Assembly: GCA_016780525.1 (NCBI GenBank)
Contig: JADHLR010000033.1
Span: 1-13,087 of the forward strand
Source of the DNA: Candidatus Puniceispirillum sp.
Lineage (GTDB): Bacteria > Pseudomonadota > Alphaproteobacteria > Puniceispirillales > Puniceispirillaceae
Direction of reading: 5' to 3'
DNA: 13,087 nt
Part shown: positions 6,891-13,087 of the stretch, one piece after another
How the letters are laid out: each line of letters begins with the position of its first letter
Position numbering within the stretch: position 1 is the first letter of the stretch
Translations under genes and position numbers: made by a program
Notes under the pieces: model-generated
Database searches by the model: none
What the model was told of the DNA's origin: nothing
What the model saw: the letters and a program-made list of their open reading frames with translations, nothing else

Positions 6891-8003
6891 TTAATCCACT
6901 GCGAGGTTGCCTTCAGGCAAAACCACGGCTTTTTGAGCTGAAAATGTTAAATCCGTGGCCTGGCCCGCAGTGAGATGATCTATGTCTTCGGCATTTGGCA
7001 AACTAAGACGCACCTTAACCCCCGACTGTGTGGTCAGGAAAAGATTTTGCAGATGCCCTTCAAATTCAATTGAGTTCAATTGCGCGGAAAAGCTGTTTTG
7101 AGTCTTTGATTTGTTTTTTTTGATAGAAATCGACTCCGGCCGCACAAACAAAATAATTTTTTGCCCAACGACCAGCTTTTGTGCGTCCTGACAGTCATTG
7201 CCATTGATCTCTGCAACAAATTTATTGCCATCACATAACACTTCAACATGACTGTCATTGCAAGCGGTGACTTCACCAGAAAATGGGTTGTTTTCTCCCA
7301 CAAAACTGGCAACAAACGGCGTTTTTGGCTTTTCGTAAACGGCCTGACAGGTGTCAACCTGTTCAATTCTTCCTTCGTTCATGACGGCAACACGATCAGA
7401 CATGGTCAGCGCTTCACCCTGATCATGCGTGATGTAAATGAATGTGATGCCAACACGTTTCTGGATGGCCCGAAGTTCAGATCGCATTTTTTGCCGGAGC
7501 TTGAGATCAAGCGCAGAGAGCGGCTCATCAAGAAGCAGAACCTCTGGCTCGATAGCTAATGCCCGAGCTATAGCGACGCGCTGGCGTTGCCCGCCTGAGA
7601 GCTCATGTACTTTTTTGTCACCCTGCCCCTCGAGCGCAACAAGCCCAAGCAATTCCTCAGCACGGGCACGTCTGTCAGCCTTTGAATGCCCCCGCACCTC
7701 AAGCGAGAAAGAGATGTTGTCAGCAACTGACATCAATGGGAACAATGCAAGATTCTGAAAAATTAATGAAGTTGGGCGCTTGTTGGGGCCAATACCAGCC
7801 ATATTAGCGCCGCCAATCAGCACCTGCCCCTGTGATGGCTCCAAAAATCCAGAAATGGTCCGAAGGATGGTAGTTTTACCGCATCCAGACGGGCCAAGGA
7901 AGCTGAAGAACTCGCCTTTTTTAATTAAAACGCTAACGTCTTTTGCTGCATAAAAATCGCCGAAATTAATCGAAATATTTTGCAGTTCTACATCAGCACT
8001 CAT
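6891..8003 (-). CDS. potA: Polyamine-type ABC importer ATPase (PotA-like)
   Basis: This 370-residue ATPase energises the importer at the cytoplasmic face. Walker A is GPSGCGKTT (37-45), Q-loop Gln83, signature LSGGQRQ (135-141), Walker B LLLDEP (156-161), the D-loop SALD (163-166) and switch His193. After the ATPase core, residues from about 235 form the TOBE-type regulatory domain, with VRPESI at 287-292. Length and domain order match PotA (about 370-380 residues). The ATG at 8003 is preferred to the TTG at 8009: AGAGG lies 7 nt upstream of the ATG. A 105-bp gap holding a strong hairpin separates it from the binding-protein gene, whereas downstream spacing is tight. Base composition is noticeably AT-rich compared with flanking genes (for example 28% GC by hand count over 7921-7980). 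Confidence in the class is high. Confidence 0.92.
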   Translation of the reverse strand: MSADVELQNISINFGDFYAAKDVSVLIKKGEFFSFLGPSGCGKTTILRTISGFLEPSQGQVLIGGANMAGIGPNKRPTSLIFQNLALFPLMSVADNISFSLEVRGHSKADRRARAEELLGLVALEGQGDKKVHELSGGQRQRVAIARALAIEPEVLLLDEPLSALDLKLRQKMRSELRAIQKRVGITFIYITHDQGEALTMSDRVAVMNEGRIEQVDTCQAVYEKPKTPFVASFVGENNPFSGEVTACNDSHVEVLCDGNKFVAEINGNDCQDAQKLVVGQKIILFVRPESISIKKNKSKTQNSFSAQLNSIEFEGHLQNLFLTTQSGVKVRLSLPNAEDIDHLTAGQATDLTFSAQKAVVLPEGNLAVD

Positions 8004-8030
8004 CAGCAAACCTCTGGTTAAAAATTCAGA

Positions 8031-8087
8031 AAAAAAACTAAAAAGGAGCTTGAGAGCACCACGAAAAGTCTCGCGGCGCTCTCAGCT
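8031..8087 (-). terminator. Intercistronic hairpin with U-tract, a likely attenuator or partial terminator
   Basis: Between the binding-protein stop and the ATPase start, GAGAGC (8052-8057) pairs with GCTCTC (8078-8083). Across a one-base bulge (8051), AGCT (8047-8050) pairs with AGCT (8084-8087). A further imperfect inner stem is CCACGA / TCGCGG (8059-8064 / 8071-8076). In the transcript direction the stem is followed by CCTTTTTAG and then eight T. This is the usual shape of a Rho-independent terminator, or of a structure that lets only part of transcription pass and protects the upstream message. It would fit excess binding protein over membrane components. The fold was derived by hand. Confidence 0.6.
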
Positions 8088-8114
8088 TAACATAGCTTAT
8101 CATATTGAGCCGAT

Positions 8115-9284
8115 TTAAGCGGTCTCAAACTTATTGGCATACTCAGCACGGGCATCGGCATACCATGGTGGCTCAGGCGGCCATGGATTCAGCTTGGCTG
8201 CTGTGTCGCCCGGGTACACGGCCTGCGAAATCGCCTTGGTTGCATCTGAATAATGTTCTGATGCACCGATCACCGCCGAATTATAGCCAATTTCGTTGAT
8301 GGTCTTGCCACCGACTTCAGGTGTGAAGCTATATTTAATCAATTCATAAGCTTCATCGATGTTTTCAGCTTTGGCTGACAATGTGATGCCATCAACCCAG
8401 GCCAAAGCGCCTTCTTTGGTGGTCTGATAAGCAACAGGCTCACCAGCCTTCATCATCGACACAATTGGCCCATCCCATGTTTGACCAACAACAACACCAT
8501 CAGATGTAAAGCCTTGCTTTTGTGGATCGCCACCGGACCAGAATTTCACCAGGTTAGCTTTTTTGGAGATGCAGTATTCGGTGATGGTCTCCCAGTTTTT
8601 CCGCATGGTGGCTTCATCTTTGTAAGATGACCAGAAATCCATCTTACCTTGATGATGCATCCATATGCCACAACCTGTCATCATGGAATATGTTCTGCCC
8701 ATCATGAAGGCGCCACTGATCGCTGGATTAGGCTCCCAGATATCGCCGAAGCTCGGCAGGCCGTCTGGCGACCATTTATCTGTGCGCCAAGAAATTGATT
8801 CAGTACCCCAGAGTTGCGGCACCCAATGCGATCCCTTGCCACCAAAGTTCCAGTCACGCTCGCCAACAGCAACCATGCCCGGATTGACATTGCCAATATT
8901 TGATATGCGCTTCATATCGAATGGTTGCAGAACGCCAAGGTTTTCCCACTGAAGGGCGCGCATATTGGTCGGGCTTGCAAGGTCATATCCGGCGCCACCG
9001 CCGGCTTTCATCTTGGATATAATTTCACCATTGTCACCGATTTTTGTATGGTTGATGGTGATGCCTGTTTTGGCTTTAAAATCTGCGACCACTGAGTCTG
9101 GTAAATATTCACCCCACATCAACACGTTGACCTGGCCACTCGATGCAGCAAATGCGTTTTTGACGTAAAGTGGAACTACGGGCGTTAAAGCTGCCAATGC
9201 AGCCCCGCTTTTTAGCAACATACGGCGGTTGAACTGCTTTGCAGCCCGTGCTGTCGAATGGCTAGACTTTGGATTTTTACTCAT
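8115..9284 (-). CDS. potD: Polyamine-type ABC importer periplasmic binding protein with Tat signal
   Basis: This 389-residue protein opens with a twin-arginine signal: FNRRMLLKSG (18-27), a hydrophobic stretch to about 40, and a likely cleavage site at AFA-AS (44-48). The mature protein begins VNVLMWGEYLPDSVVADFKA (52-71), the family opening strand that binds the amine. Other landmarks are KAGGGAGYDLASPTN (93-107), WGTESISWRTDK (159-170) and the hinge and ligand region QTWDGP (268-273) and EGALAWVDGI (291-300). The last resembles the acidic ligand contact of PotD/PotF. The ATG at 9284 has a clear ribosome site GGAGGA (9290-9295) 5 nt away. It is first in the operon, upstream of the hairpin, so is probably made in excess. 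Export through Tat means folding or cofactor-free assembly in the cytoplasm. The PotD/PotF family is clear; whether the ligand is putrescine, spermidine or another cationic amine is not. Confidence 0.88.
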   Translation of the reverse strand: MSKNPKSSHSTARAAKQFNRRMLLKSGAALAALTPVVPLYVKNAFAASSGQVNVLMWGEYLPDSVVADFKAKTGITINHTKIGDNGEIISKMKAGGGAGYDLASPTNMRALQWENLGVLQPFDMKRISNIGNVNPGMVAVGERDWNFGGKGSHWVPQLWGTESISWRTDKWSPDGLPSFGDIWEPNPAISGAFMMGRTYSMMTGCGIWMHHQGKMDFWSSYKDEATMRKNWETITEYCISKKANLVKFWSGGDPQKQGFTSDGVVVGQTWDGPIVSMMKAGEPVAYQTTKEGALAWVDGITLSAKAENIDEAYELIKYSFTPEVGGKTINEIGYNSAVIGASEHYSDATKAISQAVYPGDTAAKLNPWPPEPPWYADARAEYANKFETA

Positions 9285-9304
9285 TGTCTTCCTCCCTATT
9301 TAAG

Positions 9305-9331
9305 ATTTTAGTTTGAAGTGATATTGTGCAA
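9305..9331 (-). promoter_or_regulatory. Candidate promoter of the importer operon
   Basis: On the minus strand, TTGCAC (9326-9331) and TAAAAT (9305-9310) could be -35 and -10 boxes, 15 bp apart, just ahead of the binding-protein ribosome site. The spacing is shorter than ideal and the leader would be very short. The AT-rich context (9298-9352) supports a promoter somewhere here; these boxes are tentative. Confidence 0.25.
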
Positions 9332-9508
9332 AATCAACTAAAAATTATCATTTGCTGTTCTGTGGCGATTTGTCTTGTGACCGCGAACGGAGCGAGCGGT
9401 TGAAGCAATGTGTTGGCTCCACAACAGCGCGAATAAGCTTTGGTTGCTATTTGCCAGCAAGATCAATGAGTGCCTTGACCTGTTTGATCATATTGCTATC
9501 TAAAAGGA

Positions 9509-11059
9509 ATGGCGCAAAAACTCTCACTAGTTTGGTTCAAACGTGATTTACGCATACATGATCATGCGCCGCTTTCTGCTGCCTGTGCGGCCGGCTTGCC
9601 AGTGTTGCCGCTTTATGTTGTCGAACCCGACTATTGGCAGCAGCCCTTTGCCTCGCGCCGCCATTGGCATTTTATTCATGACAGCCTGACGGAACTGCGG
9701 GAAGATTGCGCCAACCTCGGCCAGCCTTTGGTTGTGCGTACAGGATCAATCACCGATATATGTGACGATATTTGCAAATATTTTGCGATTGACGGCATTT
9801 ATGCGCATGAAGAAACCAGTCATTTATGGGGGTATCGGCGCGATGGTGAGATGCGCCGCTGGTGCCGCACCCGTGGCATTCGATTTGATGAATTTCCAAC
9901 AAATGGGATTGTGCGACGTCTGCCCGAGCGTGATGATTGGGCGCGGTTACGAAATCAGCGCATGGCAGCCCCGCTGACACCAAAGCCTGATGCTTTGCTG
10001 CCGCTTGCAATCCCGATTGGTGATATTCCGGCAAAACATGATGCGTTATTTGGTGACGATGTGCCGGGGCTGACGCAGACCGGTGGGCGGCGCGCCGGTA
10101 TCCAAACATTGCATAGTTTTCTGACCGAAAGAGGCAGTGCGTATCTGTTCCGGTTATCGGCACCTGGGTTGTCTGAAATTCATTGTTCAAGGCTATCGAC
10201 GCATTTGACATGGGGCACGTTATCGGCGCGGGAAATTGTGAAATCTGTGCAAGCCCGGCGTGAACAATTATCCGCCGCCGACAGTAAAATCTGGAAACGC
10301 AATCTATCAGCCTTCACCTCCCGGTTATCCTGGCGCTGTCATTTTATCCAGAAGATAGAAGATCAGCCGGAAATTGAGACAGAGGCCATGCATCCGGCGT
10401 TTCGCGCCATGCCGGTGGCCGATAATGCGGACGCATTATTCGAGGCATGGTGCACCGGTCGCACCGGCTATCCATTTATCGATGCCTGTATGCGCAATCT
10501 GGTTCATTATGGCTGGATTACATTTCGGATGCGCGCCATGTTGGTCAGTTTTGCCAGCTATCATTTGGGGCTGGACTGGCGTCGCACCGGGTATTTTCTG
10601 GCGCGGCTATTCACCGATTATGAACCCGGCATTCACTACAGCCAGATCCAGATGCAATCTGGCATCACCGGCATCAATGCGGTGCGGATCTATAACCCGA
10701 TTAAGCAATCAATGGATCATGACGCTGATGGTGATTTTATCCGGCGCTGGGTGCCGGAATTGAAAAATCTGACGGCGATGTGGATTCATCAGCCAGCGAA
10801 GATGGATGATGATCTGCAGCGCCGTTTTGGCTGTGTCATTGGCCAGGATTATCCGGCGCCGATTGTTGATCATAAAACGGCTGTGCAGGCGGCGCACGCG
10901 CGGATTTCATCCGCCCGTAGAACAGCCGGATTTCGTGACGAGGCGGCAAAAGTCTACAGCAAGCTTGGTAGTCGTAAACGGCCGGCGCGGCGCAAAACAG
11001 CGGCAAAACGAACTAAGCCGCCGGCGCAACAGCTAAGCTTTTTGAAGGATGAGCGTTAA
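9509..11059 (+). CDS. phr: Photolyase/cryptochrome-family flavoprotein, divergent clade
   Basis: This 516-residue protein has the N-terminal antenna-type fold (1 to about 130, opening LSLVWFKRDLRIHDHA) and the C-terminal FAD domain. FAD-domain landmarks are CSRLSTHLTWGTLSAREI (226-243), FEAWCTGRTGYPFIDACMR (311-329), LDWRRTGYFLARLFTDYEPG (355-374) and NPIKQSMDHDADGDFIRRW (396-414). The family repairs UV-made pyrimidine dimers with blue light or senses it. Aligned by eye to E. coli photolyase, the two inner tryptophans of the electron chain are kept (Trp314 and Trp357), but the outer one (E. coli Trp382) falls on Gln381. The dimer-contacting Trp277 is Trp275, but Glu274 falls on Arg272, in SRLSWRCHF. 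These are not classical class I features. A lysine/arginine-rich tail (488-504) may bind DNA. The ATG at 9509 follows AAGGA with almost no spacing, but no better start precedes the conserved first strand. Family call sure; repair specificity open. Confidence 0.88.
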   Translation: MAQKLSLVWFKRDLRIHDHAPLSAACAAGLPVLPLYVVEPDYWQQPFASRRHWHFIHDSLTELREDCANLGQPLVVRTGSITDICDDICKYFAIDGIYAHEETSHLWGYRRDGEMRRWCRTRGIRFDEFPTNGIVRRLPERDDWARLRNQRMAAPLTPKPDALLPLAIPIGDIPAKHDALFGDDVPGLTQTGGRRAGIQTLHSFLTERGSAYLFRLSAPGLSEIHCSRLSTHLTWGTLSAREIVKSVQARREQLSAADSKIWKRNLSAFTSRLSWRCHFIQKIEDQPEIETEAMHPAFRAMPVADNADALFEAWCTGRTGYPFIDACMRNLVHYGWITFRMRAMLVSFASYHLGLDWRRTGYFLARLFTDYEPGIHYSQIQMQSGITGINAVRIYNPIKQSMDHDADGDFIRRWVPELKNLTAMWIHQPAKMDDDLQRRFGCVIGQDYPAPIVDHKTAVQAAHARISSARRTAGFRDEAAKVYSKLGSRKRPARRKTAAKRTKPPAQQLSFLKDER

Positions 11060-11080
11060 AGCTGCTGCCCTTAATAAGGC

Positions 11081-11125
11081 TGGCGACTGGCATGCGCCGG
11101 CTGGAAAATCATCTGCCAGTCGTCA
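11081..11125 (+). terminator. Long stem-loop after the photolyase gene
   Basis: CGACTGGCA (11084-11092) and TGCCAGTCG (11114-11122) are perfect inverted repeats. With one G-U pair the stem grows to 12 bp (11081-11092 with 11114-11125) around a 21-nt loop. It starts 22 bp after the photolyase stop codon. There is no U-tract on either strand, so it may mark a message 3' end or Rho-dependent termination rather than a classical terminator. Confidence 0.4.
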
Positions 11126-11170
11126 TACTGTGGGGCGGGTTGATAGCCGAATCCGATACCAAATCAAGGG

Positions 11171-11196
11171 TTGTAGAAAATTTCAAACAATATAAT
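11171..11196 (+). promoter_or_regulatory. Candidate promoter for the glutamine-synthetase-like gene
   Basis: TATAAT at 11191-11196 is a perfect -10 box, with TTGTAG (11171-11176) 14 bp upstream as a poor, closely spaced -35. It sits in the most AT-rich part of the 258-bp gap behind the photolyase gene. Transcription from here would give a leader of about 115 nt holding a hairpin. Confidence 0.4.
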
Positions 11197-11255
11197 GCTG
11201 ATATGCATAAAGTTGGGCGGCCGCACCGCGAAAGCTAGGCTGAATAAAAAAATGT

Positions 11256-11286
11256 GCGGCAGGGAGTGTTTTTGGCCCCATGCCGC
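11256..11286 (+). promoter_or_regulatory. Leader hairpin of the glutamine-synthetase-like gene
   Basis: GCGGCAGGG (11256-11264) pairs with CCC (11277-11279) and TGCCGC (11281-11286), leaving A11280 bulged and a 12-nt loop. This 9-bp GC-rich stem lies 31 nt before the ATG and about 17 nt before the ribosome site GGAG (11304-11307). Only three T follow it, so it is unlikely to terminate; a role in stability or translation control is conceivable. Confidence 0.35.
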
Positions 11287-11317
11287 TTTCGTAAAACTAT
11301 GGTGGAGTGCTGAAACC

Positions 11318-12685
11318 ATGCCGGACATTCTCTCGATGAAAACTTTGCGCGCGGCGGTCCGTAATGGCAGCGTCGACACGGTTGTTGCCGCCTTTCCCGA
11401 CATGCAGGGGCGCTTGATGGGCAAACGATTTCATGCGCAGTTTTTTATCGATCATGCCTGGAAAGAAACCCATTGCTGTAATTATCTGATTGCCACCGAT
11501 CTTGAAATGGCGACGGTCGATGGTTACGCCTCAACAAGTTGGTCATCTGGCTATGGCGATTATGTGATGCGGCCGGATCTTGATACATTATGCATGCTGC
11601 CATGGCTTGATGCGACAGTGCTGGTATTATGCGATTTGCTTGATCACCATACGCATGTATTAGTGCCGCATGCGCCGCGTACCATTCTCAAACAACAGCT
11701 CAAACGTGCGGCCGATAAAGGTTTGACGATGATGGCAGCGACCGAGCTGGAATTTTTCGTGTTTCGGGAAAGCTTCGAGACCATTCGCGACGCCGATTAT
11801 CATGCGATGACGCCGATCAGTGCCTATAATGAAGACTATCATATCTTTCAGACAACAAAAGAAGAGAGTCTGATGCGGCAAATCCGTAACGGGCTGTATG
11901 GTGCCGGCATCACTGTTGAGAATACCAAGGGTGAGGCCGATGCTGGACAGGCCGAAATCAATGTGCATTACGCCGATGCGTTACGCATGGGCGATGTGCA
12001 CGTGATGGTGAAAAATGCGGTAAAAGAAATTGCCTTTTTAAATGATCGGGCGGTGACATTTCTGGCGAAATGGCATCATCACGCGGCGGGTTCATCTAGT
12101 CATATTCACCAGTCACTGCGCAGCGCTGACGGCAAGGCGGTGTTTTTCGACCCGGCACAACCGCATGGCATGTCACAGATGATGCAGAGCTATCTTGCCG
12201 GCCTTTTGACCTATGCTGACGATACAACCTATTTTCTGGCGCCTTATGTCAATTCATATAAGCGCTTTATGGCGGGGACATTCGCCCCGACCAAGGCCAT
12301 CTGGTCAATTGATAACCGCACTGCCGGTTATCGCGTTGTTGCAGAAAACAGCCAGAATATTCGGGTTGAATGCCGTGTTGGCGGATCTGATCTGAACCCG
12401 TATCTGGCACTGGCCGGGCAGCTGGCAGCCGGGCTGAAAGGCATCGAGGATCATTTGACACTGGAAGCTGAATTTAGCGGTGATGCCTATCAAGCGGATG
12501 CGGCAAGGGCGATTCCGGCGAGCTTGCGCGAAGCCACACTGGCGCTGGATGGATCGGATATGTTACGCACGGCGATGGGTGACGCAGTGATTGACCATTA
12601 TGTGCGGGCGGCGCGCTGGGAACAGGAAGATTTTGACAGTAAGGTCACCGATTATGAGGTGCGCCGGGGATTTGAAAGAGCCTGA
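11318..12685 (+). CDS. Glutamine-synthetase-family gamma-glutamylpolyamine (amine) synthetase
   Basis: This 455-residue enzyme has the complete glutamine synthetase fold. The N-terminal part includes FPDMQGRLMGKRF (26-38) and VDGYASTSWSSGYGDYVM (67-84). The catalytic part includes the metal-binding ELEFF (143-147), GEADAGQAEINV (205-216), the ATP/glutamate segment GSSSHIHQSLR (258-268), NSYKRFMAGTFAP (312-324), and the active-site RVGGSDLNPYLALAGQLAAG (353-372) preceded by EC. The whole pattern is that of the GlnA3/PuuA-like group, which joins glutamate to putrescine, spermidine or other amines instead of ammonia, using ATP. The ATG at 11318 was chosen because GGAG (11304-11307) lies 10 nt upstream and it matches the family's usual N-terminus; an in-frame extension back to 11195 has no family likeness. 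The aldehyde dehydrogenase starts 2 nt after its stop. Family sure; amine substrate inferred from the group and from the nearby polyamine-type importer. Confidence 0.82.
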   Translation: MPDILSMKTLRAAVRNGSVDTVVAAFPDMQGRLMGKRFHAQFFIDHAWKETHCCNYLIATDLEMATVDGYASTSWSSGYGDYVMRPDLDTLCMLPWLDATVLVLCDLLDHHTHVLVPHAPRTILKQQLKRAADKGLTMMAATELEFFVFRESFETIRDADYHAMTPISAYNEDYHIFQTTKEESLMRQIRNGLYGAGITVENTKGEADAGQAEINVHYADALRMGDVHVMVKNAVKEIAFLNDRAVTFLAKWHHHAAGSSSHIHQSLRSADGKAVFFDPAQPHGMSQMMQSYLAGLLTYADDTTYFLAPYVNSYKRFMAGTFAPTKAIWSIDNRTAGYRVVAENSQNIRVECRVGGSDLNPYLALAGQLAAGLKGIEDHLTLEAEFSGDAYQADAARAIPASLREATLALDGSDMLRTAMGDAVIDHYVRAARWEQEDFDSKVTDYEVRRGFERA

Positions 12686-12687
12686 TT

Positions 12688-13087
12688 ATGACAGAACAAT
12701 TACAATGTATTTCGCCGGTTGATGGCTCGGTATATGCTGAACGCGCGCCCATGTCGCAGGATGCTGCCAGACGAGCGGTGGCGCGAGCGCATGCGGCGCA
12801 AAATGACTGGGCAGCGCGGCCGCTGGACGCGCGTATCGCGCTTGTGCGCAAAGCGGTGGCGATCATCGGACAACAAAATGCCGAGATCGTGCCGGAGCTG
12901 GCCTGGCAGATGGGGCGACCGGTGCGCTATGGCGGCGAATTTGGTGGTTTTCAGGAGCGCGCAAACCATATGGCGGATATCGCCGCCAGCGCGCTGGCGC
13001 CGATCAGCATTGAGGATAGTGACCAGTTCCAGCGTTATATCAAACGGGTTCCGCATGGGGCGGTGCTGGTCATTGCGCCGTGGAATT
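12688..13087 (+). CDS. NAD(P)-dependent aldehyde dehydrogenase, N-terminal part
   Basis: The first 133 residues are present; the gene runs off the window. The start ISPVDGSVYAERAPMSQDAA (8-27) and a helix-rich region AARRAVARAHAAQNDWAA (26-43) are typical of the family. So is PHGAVLVIAPWN at the end, which carries the conserved P-W-N of the coenzyme pocket. The catalytic Cys and Glu lie beyond the window. The ATG at 12688 is 2 nt after the synthetase stop, with GAAAGAG inside the end of that gene as a possible ribosome site, so the two are surely one operon. In gamma-glutamylated polyamine catabolism the matching step is oxidation of gamma-glutamyl-aminobutyraldehyde (PuuC-type), which is the likely role here; other succinate-semialdehyde or amino-aldehyde dehydrogenases share the same N-terminus. 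Confidence 0.85.
   Translation, partial: MTEQLQCISPVDGSVYAERAPMSQDAARRAVARAHAAQNDWAARPLDARIALVRKAVAIIGQQNAEIVPELAWQMGRPVRYGGEFGGFQERANHMADIAASALAPISIEDSDQFQRYIKRVPHGAVLVIAPWN

Noticed and set aside
9380..9400. ACCGC...GCGGT inverted repeat within GCGAACGGAGCGAGCGG, resembling a short dispersed palindrome
   Set aside because: The stem is only 5 bp with an 11-nt loop, there is one copy in the window and no T-run follows, so it cannot be told from chance.
11217..11224. GCGGCCGC palindrome in the synthetase leader
   Set aside because: An 8-bp palindrome at this GC content occurs by chance, and nothing around it suggests a binding site.
11195..11317. In-frame N-terminal extension of the glutamine-synthetase-like protein back to 11195
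   Set aside because: The extra 41 residues are basic and Cys-rich with no family likeness, and they start inside the candidate -10 box; the ATG at 11318 has a ribosome site and the normal family N-terminus.

Overview
The window looks like chromosomal DNA of a free-living alphaproteobacterium, probably marine. The reasons are the Atm1-type exporter, the GcvT/DmdA-type methyltransferase, a proteobacterial photolyase subtype and polyamine-type transport and catabolism genes. A SAR116-like origin is possible but rests on general resemblance only; no rRNA or other phylogenetic marker is present. No tRNA, rRNA, insertion sequence, phage gene or CRISPR array was seen.

Layout. (1) 1-1444, plus strand: the C-terminal part of a tetrahydrofolate-dependent GcvT/DmdA-family methyltransferase, then a PaaG-like enoyl-CoA isomerase. 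(2) 1506-3446, minus strand: an Atm1/HMT-type ABC exporter, convergent with the isomerase and divergent from (3) 3616-4500, plus strand: an exported DUF3108 protein. The divergent spacer carries three 15-bp direct repeats. (4) 4520-4714, minus strand: a remnant of an M24 (creatinase / Xaa-Pro peptidase) gene. (5) 4742-9284, minus strand: a four-gene polyamine-type ABC importer in the order binding protein (Tat signal), ATPase, permease 1, permease 2. Permease 2 has an unusual C-terminal extension with a seventh membrane segment. A hairpin plus U-tract lies between the binding-protein and ATPase genes. (6) 9509-11059, plus strand: a photolyase/cryptochrome-family protein that departs from the E. 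coli enzyme at aligned substrate-contact and electron-transfer positions. (7) 11318-13087, plus strand: a gamma-glutamylpolyamine-synthetase-like glutamine synthetase homologue, followed 2 nt later by the N-terminal part of an aldehyde dehydrogenase.

How the genes may work together. The importer (5) and the glutamine-synthetase-like/aldehyde-dehydrogenase pair (7) fit a gamma-glutamylation route for polyamine or other amine use: uptake, ATP-dependent glutamylation, then oxidation of the aldehyde. They are split by the photolyase gene and transcribed in opposite directions. The amine oxidase and gamma-glutamyl hydrolase needed to complete such a route are not in the window. The exporter, the DUF3108 protein and the photolyase look like independent housekeeping or stress genes.

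Nothing here is clearly a new multi-gene system. The best leads are the permease extension, the divergent photolyase clade, the intercistronic hairpin and the M24 remnant.
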